NCBI RefSeq assembly: GCF_017104715.1
Contig: NZ_JAAGPI010000008.1
Span: 279,390 to 343,389 of the forward strand
Source: Burkholderia sp. Ac-20365
GTDB taxonomy: Bacteria; Pseudomonadota; Gammaproteobacteria; Burkholderiales; Burkholderiaceae
Direction: 5' to 3'
Length of the DNA stretch: 64,000 nucleotides
How positions within the stretch are numbered: position 1 is the first letter of the stretch; every line of letters begins with the position of its first letter. Below, piece by piece: positions 51,879 to 60,925 of this stretch. The translations under genes were made by a program, and so were the position numbers. The notes beneath the pieces were generated by a model. The model was given only the letters and a program-made list of their open reading frames with translations. It was not told the origin of the DNA and made no database searches.

Positions 51879-52805
51879 CTAATCCCGCGAATCACGATCC
51901 CGAACCCGAGGAACATCGGGCTCAAAAAACACCCACCGCACTTGCGGAAACGCATCCTGCAAATCGGCTTCAACGATATTAATCGCATCGACCATAGCGC
52001 GACCGCTATCGTAATCGATCATCTCCGCCTGCACGGCAACAACCACATGCCGCCCCCACTGCAAGGTAATCAGATTGATAATGCTGCGAATCTCACTACG
52101 CGCACGCAGATGCGCCTCAATCGCTCGCCGCACTTCCGGGCTCGCGGATTCGCCGATCATCATCGACTTCACTTCGCGCGCCACCAGAAACGCAATCACC
52201 ATCAGCAACACACCGACACCGATCGAACCCCACGCATCGAATGCCGTATTGCCCGTGATCATCGTCAGCAGCACGGCAACGAAGGCAATCGCGAGACCGA
52301 GCAACGCCGCTACGTCTTCACCCGTGACGACAAGCAACTCCGATTCGCGCGTTTCGCGGAACCAGCGCCACATCGATTTATTCGTGTTCGTCTTGCGGAT
52401 CTCGCGGATTGCGCCCATCAGCGAAAACGCCTCGAGCACCACCGACACCCCGAGCACAGCAAGCGCAATATAAGCATGCGACAACGGCTCATGCGCCATC
52501 AACCGATGCACGCCTTCATACACCGAAAACGCGCCGCCAACGAAGAACAACAAAAGCGCAACCAGCAACGAATAGAAATAGATCGCCCTGCCCGCGCCGA
52601 GTGGATGCAGGACGCTAGCGGGACGGCGCGCCTGTTTCAGGCCGAACAGCAGCAAAACCTGATTGCCGCAATCGGCGGTCGAGTGAATGGCTTCGGCGAA
52701 CATCGCGCCGGAACCCGTAAAGGCCGCAGCAGCGAATTTGCACACTGCAATGCCGAGGTTCGCTGCCAGCGCATAAAAAATGGCCTTCGGTGATTCTTCT
52801 GTCAT
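51879..52805 (-). CDS. Cation diffusion facilitator family transporter
   Basis: The 308-residue inner-membrane protein has six helices with the CDF metal-site motif (FAEAIHSTADCGNQVLLLFG in helix 2; a second Asp in TGEDVAALLGLAIAF in helix 5). A C-terminal cytoplasmic domain follows (SPEVRRAIEAHLRARSEIRS). It expels divalent cations such as Zn2+ or Co2+ by proton antiport. The start at 52803-52805 lies 46 bases after the selD stop, so the two may be co-transcribed. The stop codon abuts repeat copy 5. Confidence 0.87.
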   Translation of the reverse strand: MTEESPKAIFYALAANLGIAVCKFAAAAFTGSGAMFAEAIHSTADCGNQVLLLFGLKQARRPASVLHPLGAGRAIYFYSLLVALLLFFVGGAFSVYEGVHRLMAHEPLSHAYIALAVLGVSVVLEAFSLMGAIREIRKTNTNKSMWRWFRETRESELLVVTGEDVAALLGLAIAFVAVLLTMITGNTAFDAWGSIGVGVLLMVIAFLVAREVKSMMIGESASPEVRRAIEAHLRARSEIRSIINLITLQWGRHVVVAVQAEMIDYDSGRAMVDAINIVEADLQDAFPQVRWVFFEPDVPRVRDRDSRD

Positions 52806-52851
52806 AGGCTCTTCGATTTGATTTGTCTTGATGCGGAGAAGTAAAGGGAAG

Positions 52852-53913
52852 TCAAACCACTTCGACGCGCGACGCGCCTGAGTACAACTCGCCAATCACC
52901 GCCGCATGATCGAAGCCGTCCGCGCGGAAAATCGCCAGTACATCGTCGACGGCCTCGGGCGCGCACGATACGAGCAAGCCGCCTGAGGTCTGCGGGTCGG
53001 TCAGCAATGTGCGTGCCGTGTCGGGCAACGCATCCGCAAGGCGCACGTCCTCGCCGTACGACGCCCAGTTGCGGCCCGATGCGCCGGTGAACACACCCGC
53101 GGCAACAAACGCATCGACGCCCGCAATCCACGGCAAATCCGCGTAGCGCACGCGTGCAGTCAGTTGCGCGCCGCGCGCGAGTTCGAGCGTGTGGCCGAGC
53201 AGGCCAAAGCCCGTGACGTCCGTCATCGCGTGCACGCCATCGAGCGCAGCGAGGTCGGCGCCCGGACGATTGAGCTTCGTCGTCGCCGCGATCATTGCGG
53301 CATAGCCGGCTTCGTCGAGCTGATTCTTTTTTAGCGCCGCCGACAACACGCCGACACCAAGCGGTTTGCCAAGCACAAGCACATCGCCTGCCTGCGCCGA
53401 CGCATTGCGCTTCACGCGTTTCGGATGCACGACACCGAGCGCTGCGAGACCATAGATCGGCTCGACGGAATCGATCGAATGACCGCCCGCGACCGGAATG
53501 CCCGCCTGCATGCACACGTCTTCTCCGCCGCGCAGCACAGCCGCGATCACGTCGTGCGGCAGCACATTGATCGGCATGCCGACCAGGGCAAGCGCGAGGA
53601 TCGGCTTGCCGCCCATTGCGTACACATCGGAAAGCGCGTTGGTCGCAGCGATGCGGCCGAAGTCGTAGGGATCGTCGACGATCGGCATGAAGAAGTCAGT
53701 GGTCGCGATGATCGCCTGCTCGTCGTTCAGGCGATACACGGCGGCGTCATCCGAGGTTTCCGTGCCGACCAGCAGGTCCGGAAACGACGGCATCGGCATG
53801 TTGCGCTTCAGCAGATCGGACAGCACGCCGGGCGCGATCTTGCAGCCACAGCCGCCGCCGTGCGAAAGGCTCGTGAGGCGCGGCACGTTTGAACTGACAG
53901 CGGGTTCGCTCAT
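52852..53913 (-). CDS. selD: Selenide, water dikinase (selenophosphate synthase)
   Basis: The 353-residue enzyme makes selenophosphate from selenide and ATP. The catalytic loop HGGGCGCKIAP holds Cys22 and Lys25, so it is a Cys form rather than a selenoprotein. TTDFFMPIVDDPYDFGRIAA and MTDVTGFGLLGH are the ATP- and metal-binding segments. Its product feeds selenocysteine and 2-selenouridine synthesis; neither selA/selB nor the tRNA selenouridine synthase gene is in the window. It follows the glutamate dehydrogenase gene after a terminator. Confidence 0.93.
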   Translation of the reverse strand: MSEPAVSSNVPRLTSLSHGGGCGCKIAPGVLSDLLKRNMPMPSFPDLLVGTETSDDAAVYRLNDEQAIIATTDFFMPIVDDPYDFGRIAATNALSDVYAMGGKPILALALVGMPINVLPHDVIAAVLRGGEDVCMQAGIPVAGGHSIDSVEPIYGLAALGVVHPKRVKRNASAQAGDVLVLGKPLGVGVLSAALKKNQLDEAGYAAMIAATTKLNRPGADLAALDGVHAMTDVTGFGLLGHTLELARGAQLTARVRYADLPWIAGVDAFVAAGVFTGASGRNWASYGEDVRLADALPDTARTLLTDPQTSGGLLVSCAPEAVDDVLAIFRADGFDHAAVIGELYSGASRVEVV

Positions 53914-53998
53914 GATGGTGAAGTGTCAAATGATCGATAACGACTATTATCCGGCAATCCGCCGCCGCGCTGTCGGGTCGGGCCGGGTCGCGTAAAGA

Positions 53999-54035
53999 AA
54001 AACGCGCCATCGTCCTCGAGACGATGACGCGTTTT
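53999..54035 (-). terminator. Terminator of the glutamate dehydrogenase gene
   Basis: AAAACGCG and CATCGTC pair with GACGATG and CGCGTTTT around a five-base loop, with one internal mismatch. A T-rich stretch follows on the minus strand. It lies between the dehydrogenase stop and selD. Confidence 0.8.
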
Positions 54036-54057
54036 GAAGAAAGCAGTCGACCGGCAA

Positions 54058-57000
54058 CTAGCGCCGCTCGAGCGTCGCCATTTCCCGCACGATCACGAGC
54101 AGCATCGACAGGCTCGCGCCACCTGCCGCACGCAAGTCCGTCAGCAGTTGCGCATAACGCGCGAGTGCGCTCTCGCGTTTTGCACGCCATGCTTCGACGA
54201 CACCTTCTGCCGTAGTTGCCTCGGGCGCTTCCGTCAACGCACTCGTCGTGAGTACGCGCTTGAGCCGCGCGAGTTCGGCTAGTGCGGCCGCGCGCGCCAT
54301 CACGTCCCAATGCGTCGCGGTGGGCAACGCCTCGGCGCGCTCCCCGATCCAGCCGTAGTTCAACTGTGTGCCCAGTGCGAAATACACGCCTGCCACGAGT
54401 TCGAGCCCACGCTCCGTGGTCGCCGACACTTCCGCGATATCGAGCAGCGCAGCCGGAATGTCGCCGCTCGCAACTCGCACCGCGAGTTCGCTATCGACGC
54501 CCGCATCGACCAGCACACGCTGCCGCTCGGACAACGCTTCGAGTTCCGCGGAAGGCAACAGCATCGGCAATTGCGGCGCGAGCCGTTGCGCCGCGTCGCG
54601 GCAACGCGCGATCAGTTCCGTCACGCCGCCGTCCTTCACTTCGCCCGATTGCAGATGCCGCAGGAACCACAACGCCGCGCGCTCCAGCAGCTTCGTGATC
54701 TCGACGAACATGCGCGCCTGCACATCGTCGGCAACACGATTATCTAGCGCGTCGATATTGCGCCACACGTCGTTCAGATCGAACACGTCGCGCGCGATCA
54801 TGCATGCGCGCACGATGTCTCCCGGCTTCCCGTCGGTCTCCTCCATCATCCGGTGCACGAACGCACAACCGACGCGATTGATCAGCGCATTCGTCAAATG
54901 CGTCGCAAGAATCTCACGGCGCAGCGGATGACGATGCATCGGCTCGCTGAAGCGCTGACGCAACGGTTTCGGGAAGTACTCGGTCAACATGCCCGCCACC
55001 AACGAGTCTTCCGGCACGTCGGTTTCGAGCAATGCATCGTAGAGCCACATCTTGCTGTACGCGAGCAACACTGCGCGCTCCGGTGAAGTCAAACCCTGCT
55101 TCGCGGCCAGGCGTTCGTTGATCTCGTCTTCAGACGGCAGAAACTCGATCACGCGATTCAACCGTCCCGCGCGTTCGAGATAGCGCATCAGGCGCATTTC
55201 GGCGTCGAACAATTCGGCGGCATAGCGGCCTGCAATCGACAATGCCTGTGTCTGGTAGTAGTTGTCCTGCAACACGAGCAGACCGACTTCCTCAGTCATC
55301 TCTGCGAGCAACGCATTGCGCTGCTTCTCCGTCATCTCGCCATCGGCTACCACGAGGCCGAGCAGAATCTTGATGTTCACTTCATGGTCCGAGCAATCGA
55401 CGCCCGCGGAATTGTCGATGGCATCCGTATTCACGCGGCCACCGCGTTGCGCGAACTCGATGCGCCCATGCTGCGTGAGGCCGAGATTGCCGCCTTCCGC
55501 GACGACCTTGCAGCGCAGATCGCAGCCATTCACGCGCACGGCGTCGTTGGCCTTGTCGCCGACCTGCACATGCGTTTCGTGACTCGCTTTCACGTACGTG
55601 CCGATGCCGCCGTTGTAGAGCAGATCGACAGGCGCCTGCAGAATCGCGCGTACCAGTTCATTCGGCGCAAGCGCGGCGGCTGTGATGCCTAGCATCGACT
55701 GCACAGCTTGTGAAAGTGGAATTGTCTTCGCGCTGCGCGCGAACACGCCGCCGCCCGCCGAGATCAGCGCGGGATCGTAGTCGGCCCAGCTCGATCGATC
55801 GAGACCGAAGAGCCGCTGACGCTCGGCGAAACTCGTCGCGGGATCGGGGTTCGGGTCGAGAAACACATGCCGATGATCGAACGCCGCGAAAAGGCGAATA
55901 TGCTGCGACAACAGCATGCCGTTGCCGAACACATCGCCAGACATGTCGCCGACACCGACCACGGTGAAATCCATCGTCTGCGTATCGACGCCCATTTCGC
56001 GGAAGTGGCGTTTCACCGATTCCCACGCGCCGCGCGCGGTGATGCCCATTTTCTTGTGGTCGTAGCCGACCGATCCGCCCGACGCGAATGCATCGTCGAG
56101 CCAGAAACCATATTCCTGCGAGATCGCGTTCGCGTAATCGGAGAACGTGGCCGTGCCTTTATCGGCGGCGACGACGAGATAGGGATCGTCAGGATCATGC
56201 CGCACGACATCGGGTGGCGGCACGATGTCGCCACCCACCCGGTTATCGGTCAGGTCGAGCAGACCGCGCAGGAAGGTCTGATAACACGCAATGCCCTCGC
56301 GCATCCACGTTTCGCGATCGGTTGGCGGCGGTGGATTCTTCACGACGAAGCCGCCCTTCGATCCCACCGGCACGATCACGACGTTCTTCACCATCTGCGC
56401 TTTCATGAGGCCGAGCACTTCCGTTCGGAAATCCTCGCGGCGATCGGACCAGCGCAAGCCGCCGCGCGCAACGCGCCCGCCACGCAGATGCACGCCTTCC
56501 ACGCGCGGCGAATATACCCAGATTTCGAACATCGGCTTCGGTTCAGGCAGACCCGGCACTTTCGCCGGATCGAACTTGAACGACAGATACGGTTTCGGCT
56601 TGCCGCTCTCATCGCGCCGATAGTAATTGGTGCGCTGCGTCGCGTTGATCACGCCGAGGAACTGCCGCAAGATGCGGTCTTCGTCGAGATTCGGTACTTC
56701 GTCGAGCGCGCCTTCTATAGTCTTCAGCAGCCGCTCGACACGCGTTTCGCGCGTCGTGGCGGGCGCGGGATCGGATCGCGCGATGAACAGTTCGACCAGC
56801 ATGCGCGCGATAGCGGGATTGCCCGTCAATGCGCGCTCGATATACGCGTCGCTGAACGTCGAGCCGACCTGCCGTAAATACTTCGCGTAAGCCCGCAAGA
56901 TGATCACTTCACGCGCGCTCAGTTGCGCACGCAGCACGAGCCGGTTGAAATTGTCGTCTTCGATATCGCCCGTCCAGACGCGCTCGAACGCATCTTCGAA

Positions 57001-58899
57001 CAGGCCTTTTACGCGCTCGATGTCGAACTCGGCGTCGTCGGCCAGTTCGAGCCCGAAATCGTGAATCCATGCAGGTGCGGCGCCCGGTGCTTCGATCAGA
57101 TAGGGCCGCTCTTCATCGACGCGCACGCCCAGATGCTCGAGCATCGGCAGGCTGCGCGACAGCGCGATCGGGTCGCCCGCGCGATACACCTTGAAGCGGA
57201 ACGCGCGCGGACCCGCTTCGATCGGCCGGTACAGGTTCATCGCAATGTGCTCGGTGCCCTGCACGCGTTCGATCAGTTCGATATCGCGCACCGCCGTGCG
57301 TGCCGGATAGTCGTCGCGATAGCCCGCCGGGAACGAATCGGCGTAGTGCTGCAACAGACGGTTGCCCTGCTCTTCGCCGAACGCGTCGAGCAAGGCATCC
57401 GCGAGATCGTCCTGCCAGCGGCGCGACACCTGAATGAGCCGCGCTTCCAGTTCGCGCGTATCGACCTCGGGCATCGCGCCCGGCTCGGCATGCACGACGA
57501 AATGAATGCGCGCGAGCGTCGACTCGGAAAGCAGCGGCGTGAACTCGACGTTCGTACCGTTGAACGCGCTCATCAGCAGCCTTGCGATGCGGCGGCGCAG
57601 ATCGGTGTTGTACTTTTCGCGCGGCACGAACACGAGGCACGATACGAAGCGGCCAAAACGGTCGCGCCGCACGAACATCCGCGTGCGCTGATGTTCCTGC
57701 AAACGCAGCACGCCGAGCGCCGTATCGTAGAGTTCGTTTTCGTCCGCCTGGAACAGTTCGTCGCGTGGATACGTTTCCAGTACCGTCACCAGCGATTTGC
57801 CGAGATGCCCTTTGGGCAGAAAGCCCGCGCGCCGCACGATGTTCGCGCATTTGCGGCGCACGATCGGAATCTCCGTAGCCGACGACGTATAAGCCGTCGA
57901 TGTATACAGCCCGATAAATCGCCGCTCCCCGTTGATCTTGCCGTCCGGCCCGACCAGCTTCACGCCGACATAGTCGAGATAACCAGGGCGATGCACGGTC
58001 GCGCGCGAATTGGCCTTGGTCAGAAAGATGGGCGTCGCGCCCGCGATGATGTCGGCGGCAGCGGCCGGCAATGGCGTCACTTCGGACGTGCCCTGCGGCC
58101 GCAACGTTTCGCGCAGGATGCCGAAGCCGGATCTCGCCACGCCGCGCAGGCCATACTGACCGTCATGCGCGACGAGTTCGTAGTCGCGCTGACCGAGAAA
58201 CGTAAAGTGGTCCGCGACCATCCATTCGAGGAACGCGCGCGCCTCCACGCCTTCCGGGCTGGTTTCGCGCGCGGCCATGTCGCGGATCGTCGTGCGTGCT
58301 ATCTCGACGATCTTCGGCCAGTCTTCGACCGCAGCGCGCACGTCGCCGAGCACCTTCGCGATCTCGTTGCGCAATGCATCGAGCTTCGCCGCATCGCCGC
58401 AGCGGTCCACTTCGAAATGAATGAACGACGCGAGTTGCGACTGGCCATCGTCGCTTGCTGCGCCGCCCGGCGCGATGCGCTCGATGCCGCCGTCCTTGCC
58501 GCGCCAGATGCGAAATACCGGGTGCAGCACGGAGTGCAGCGAAAGACCGAGCCGGTTGACGGCCATTGAAACCGAATCCACCAGAAACGGCATGTCGTCG
58601 TTGACGATCTCGATCACGGTGTGATCGGAATGCCAGCCGTGCTGTTCGAGGATCGGGTTGTAGACCCGCAAGCGTTCGCTGCCAGGCACGAAGCGCTGTG
58701 CGGTTTGCCAGTGCGCCATGGCCGCGCCGTAGAGATCGGCAATGCCCCGGCTATGCAGATCATCTGCATCGGCGAAGTCGTAGTAGTGACGCAGGAATGG
58801 CTCGACGGCTGCGAATGCGGGCTCGGGCAATCGTCCTCGTGCGAATTCGACGACATCGTTGAGCAGATGGGCAACGGCTTCTTCGTTCTTCGCTTGCAT
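54058..58899 (-). CDS. gdhB: NAD-specific glutamate dehydrogenase, large (about 180 kDa) type
   Basis: The 1613-residue catabolic enzyme deaminates glutamate to 2-oxoglutarate and ammonia with NAD. Length and layout fit the large bacterial class. A long N-terminal regulatory region has ACT-like segments (residues 1-600). The catalytic core runs at about 700-1250 (GLRWSDRREDFRTEVLGLMK, VPVGSKGGFVVKNPP, VVGVGDMSGDVFGNGMLLS). A C-terminal helical region follows. The ATG at 58897-58899 with GGAGG upstream begins MQAKNEEAVAHLL, the usual family start; an in-frame extension upstream is not used. It is transcribed alone, ending at a clear terminator. The symbol follows common usage for this class. 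Confidence 0.93.
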   Translation of the reverse strand: MQAKNEEAVAHLLNDVVEFARGRLPEPAFAAVEPFLRHYYDFADADDLHSRGIADLYGAAMAHWQTAQRFVPGSERLRVYNPILEQHGWHSDHTVIEIVNDDMPFLVDSVSMAVNRLGLSLHSVLHPVFRIWRGKDGGIERIAPGGAASDDGQSQLASFIHFEVDRCGDAAKLDALRNEIAKVLGDVRAAVEDWPKIVEIARTTIRDMAARETSPEGVEARAFLEWMVADHFTFLGQRDYELVAHDGQYGLRGVARSGFGILRETLRPQGTSEVTPLPAAAADIIAGATPIFLTKANSRATVHRPGYLDYVGVKLVGPDGKINGERRFIGLYTSTAYTSSATEIPIVRRKCANIVRRAGFLPKGHLGKSLVTVLETYPRDELFQADENELYDTALGVLRLQEHQRTRMFVRRDRFGRFVSCLVFVPREKYNTDLRRRIARLLMSAFNGTNVEFTPLLSESTLARIHFVVHAEPGAMPEVDTRELEARLIQVSRRWQDDLADALLDAFGEEQGNRLLQHYADSFPAGYRDDYPARTAVRDIELIERVQGTEHIAMNLYRPIEAGPRAFRFKVYRAGDPIALSRSLPMLEHLGVRVDEERPYLIEAPGAAPAWIHDFGLELADDAEFDIERVKGLFEDAFERVWTGDIEDDNFNRLVLRAQLSAREVIILRAYAKYLRQVGSTFSDAYIERALTGNPAIARMLVELFIARSDPAPATTRETRVERLLKTIEGALDEVPNLDEDRILRQFLGVINATQRTNYYRRDESGKPKPYLSFKFDPAKVPGLPEPKPMFEIWVYSPRVEGVHLRGGRVARGGLRWSDRREDFRTEVLGLMKAQMVKNVVIVPVGSKGGFVVKNPPPPTDRETWMREGIACYQTFLRGLLDLTDNRVGGDIVPPPDVVRHDPDDPYLVVAADKGTATFSDYANAISQEYGFWLDDAFASGGSVGYDHKKMGITARGAWESVKRHFREMGVDTQTMDFTVVGVGDMSGDVFGNGMLLSQHIRLFAAFDHRHVFLDPNPDPATSFAERQRLFGLDRSSWADYDPALISAGGGVFARSAKTIPLSQAVQSMLGITAAALAPNELVRAILQAPVDLLYNGGIGTYVKASHETHVQVGDKANDAVRVNGCDLRCKVVAEGGNLGLTQHGRIEFAQRGGRVNTDAIDNSAGVDCSDHEVNIKILLGLVVADGEMTEKQRNALLAEMTEEVGLLVLQDNYYQTQALSIAGRYAAELFDAEMRLMRYLERAGRLNRVIEFLPSEDEINERLAAKQGLTSPERAVLLAYSKMWLYDALLETDVPEDSLVAGMLTEYFPKPLRQRFSEPMHRHPLRREILATHLTNALINRVGCAFVHRMMEETDGKPGDIVRACMIARDVFDLNDVWRNIDALDNRVADDVQARMFVEITKLLERAALWFLRHLQSGEVKDGGVTELIARCRDAAQRLAPQLPMLLPSAELEALSERQRVLVDAGVDSELAVRVASGDIPAALLDIAEVSATTERGLELVAGVYFALGTQLNYGWIGERAEALPTATHWDVMARAAALAELARLKRVLTTSALTEAPEATTAEGVVEAWRAKRESALARYAQLLTDLRAAGGASLSMLLVIVREMATLERR

Positions 58900-59418
58900 G
58901 ACGTCCTCCACGGCGGGCGACAATCTTCTGCATCGGCTGAAGCGCATTATGCACCCGTTGCGCAGAAACGGATTGTGCACGCGCACATCGACGATGCTTG
59001 CGCGCGCCTGTGACAGTAACGTGTCCAGCGAAGCCACCGACAGCGATGACAAGGCCTTTTAAAAAACATGAAAACGCTTCGTTCTGTTGGCTAACCATCA
59101 TAGGCCAGGGTTCTTCTTATTAGCATACGAACCATTGATGCGTTAGGCTTTTAAGGTCCGCAATCAAGCCGCAGACGATCATCTTTAAAGGCTTTATTGC
59201 GGATGCATGAAGACAGGTACGAAATAGATACCAAAAGCGAATTACGGTTTCAATACCGATTCCATTCGCCAGCATGGAGACACTCTTGAGTCGCGCAATG
59301 CGGTTATACGAAGGGGTTGCTTCATGCCCAGCACAACGACTGGACGTGTCGATGCCGCTGGCCTGTTGTCGAGGTGTACCGGGGTAGAACCTGCAAGCCT
59401 GACATGGAGAACAGACCC
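58900..59418. other. Intergenic region between glutamate dehydrogenase and the outer-membrane protein gene
   Basis: The 519 bases between divergent genes include an AT-rich core (59060-59260). Apart from the inverted repeat at 59157-59203 no structure is recognised, and no coding frame is convincing. Confidence 0.5.
59157..59203. promoter_or_regulatory. Inverted repeat with 14-base arms
   Basis: TCCGCAATCAAGCC (59157-59170) and GGCTTTATTGCGGA (59190-59203) are complementary except for one position and are separated by 19 bases. The element lies midway between the two divergent genes, too far from either stop codon to be a terminator. It could be an operator pair or an RNA stem. Confidence 0.55.
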
Positions 59419-60846
59419 ATGAAGCGCGAGCCATTTCGACATGTGCGGACGATCAGTTACGCGACAATGCTTCTTTTCTATGTTGAAGCCCATGCGCAAT
59501 CGCTACAAGATCAAACCGCACAGGAAAATATCGCAACCCTTCGCCAGGAACTGAATAACCGTATCAAGGAGCTAGAAGCACTCAAGCGCAAACTCGCCGA
59601 AGAAGAAGCGCAATTCCAGCAGTTAAGCAAGGCACTCGATTCACGCATGCTCGACGCGACGCGCGGCACGGGCCAGCCGGGTTCCGGCTCGGGCACCGCC
59701 GCGGGCATTGCGCAGAGCGACGCAGGCGCCGCGCCCAATGCCACGGGTGGCGCAGCGGCAACCGCCGGTGCGACGGCAGGCGCCGCAACGGGCGCAGCAC
59801 CTGCACCCGTCATCAACATGGCGCAAAACTCAGGCGGCGATCAGGGACAGCCGACGCAACCCGTCGGCCAGGCGCCTATTCCCGACACCGCGCCGCCGGC
59901 TGTCGCGCCGATCTTCGATCAACCAGGCGTGCTCACGCCGCGCAACAAGTTCGTGATCGAGCCATCGTTCCAGTTCGGCTATTCGTCGTCGGACCGCGTG
60001 GCGCTGGTCGGCTACACGATCATCCCCGCGCTGCTGATCGGCCTGATCGACGTGCGCGAGATCAAGTCGAACGTACTGACAGCAGGCATTGCCGCGCGCT
60101 ACGGCATTACGAACCGGATGGAATTCGAAGTGCGCGTGCCGTATGTCTATTCAACTAACGACACCGTGAGCCGCGAAATCTTCACGGGCACTGCGCAGGA
60201 CAACGTCTTCAATAGCAACGGCCACGGTATCGGCGACGTCGAAATGACGATGCGCTACCAGTTGAATGAAGGCGGCCCGGACAAGTTCTATTACATCGGC
60301 TGGCTGCGCTTCAAGACGGCCACGGGTAAAAGTCCGTTCGACGTCGTCACCGATTGCGTGACGCGCTGCATCGGCAACACGACGGGCACGGGCCTGCCGC
60401 TCGAACAGCCGACAGGCACCGGTTTCTATGCGATCCAGCCGGGGCTCACATGGCTGTTCCCGAGCGACCCGGTGGTGTTCTTCGGCAACTTCAGCTACCT
60501 GCACAGTTTTGGCCGCAGCGATCTGAGCCTGCACATTCTCGATGGCGAGACCGAATCCGTCGGCCATATCCAGCCGGGCGATATCTGGGGTTTCAATATC
60601 GGCATGGGTCTCGCGCTGAACGAAAAGGCTTCGTTCAGTATCGGCTACGACCAGAGCATCGTGCTGCCGACCAAGCAGAACGGCTCGACCGTTCCGGGTT
60701 CGGTGCGCGTGATACTCGGCACGCTGCTGGTCGGTTATTCGTATCGCCTCACGCCGAAGACGACACTCAACTTCTCGCTCGGTGCCGGCCTCACGCGCGA
60801 CACGCCGGATCTCACACTGACGTTCCGCATGCCGATCCAGTTCTGA
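59419..60846 (+). CDS. Outer-membrane beta-barrel protein with an N-terminal coiled coil (FapF-like architecture)
   Basis: The 475-residue precursor has a signal peptide ending near FYVEAHA and a coiled coil at about residues 37-75 (LRQELNNRIKELEALKRKLA). A Gly/Ala/Thr-rich linker (about 80-150) follows, then a beta-barrel region rich in alternating strands (NKFVIEPSFQFGYSSSD to LTLTFRMPIQF, ending in the outer-membrane-typical Phe). This order matches FapF, the trimeric secretion pore of Fap amyloid systems, although the sequence is not one I can align with certainty. It converges on an operon for a C39-type peptidase and small exported proteins, which supports a secretion role. GGAGA precedes the ATG at 59419. 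Confidence 0.7.
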   Translation: MKREPFRHVRTISYATMLLFYVEAHAQSLQDQTAQENIATLRQELNNRIKELEALKRKLAEEEAQFQQLSKALDSRMLDATRGTGQPGSGSGTAAGIAQSDAGAAPNATGGAAATAGATAGAATGAAPAPVINMAQNSGGDQGQPTQPVGQAPIPDTAPPAVAPIFDQPGVLTPRNKFVIEPSFQFGYSSSDRVALVGYTIIPALLIGLIDVREIKSNVLTAGIAARYGITNRMEFEVRVPYVYSTNDTVSREIFTGTAQDNVFNSNGHGIGDVEMTMRYQLNEGGPDKFYYIGWLRFKTATGKSPFDVVTDCVTRCIGNTTGTGLPLEQPTGTGFYAIQPGLTWLFPSDPVVFFGNFSYLHSFGRSDLSLHILDGETESVGHIQPGDIWGFNIGMGLALNEKASFSIGYDQSIVLPTKQNGSTVPGSVRVILGTLLVGYSYRLTPKTTLNFSLGAGLTRDTPDLTLTFRMPIQF

Positions 60847-60872
60847 GTTCCGCTTTTCACTTTAATTGAAAC

Positions 60873-60910
60873 AAAAGCTCGCGACGCCTTTAAAAGCGCC
60901 GCGAGCTTTT
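60873..60910. terminator. Bidirectional terminator between the barrel gene and the convergent operon
   Basis: AAAAGCTCGCG (60873-60883) pairs perfectly with CGCGAGCTTTT (60900-60910) and gives A/T-runs on both sides. Confidence 0.85.
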
Positions 60911-60925
60911 TACTTATTGAATTGC

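Noticed and set aside
52852..53913. selD as a selenoprotein gene with an in-frame UGA
   Set aside because: The catalytic loop encodes Cys22 and the frame is uninterrupted.
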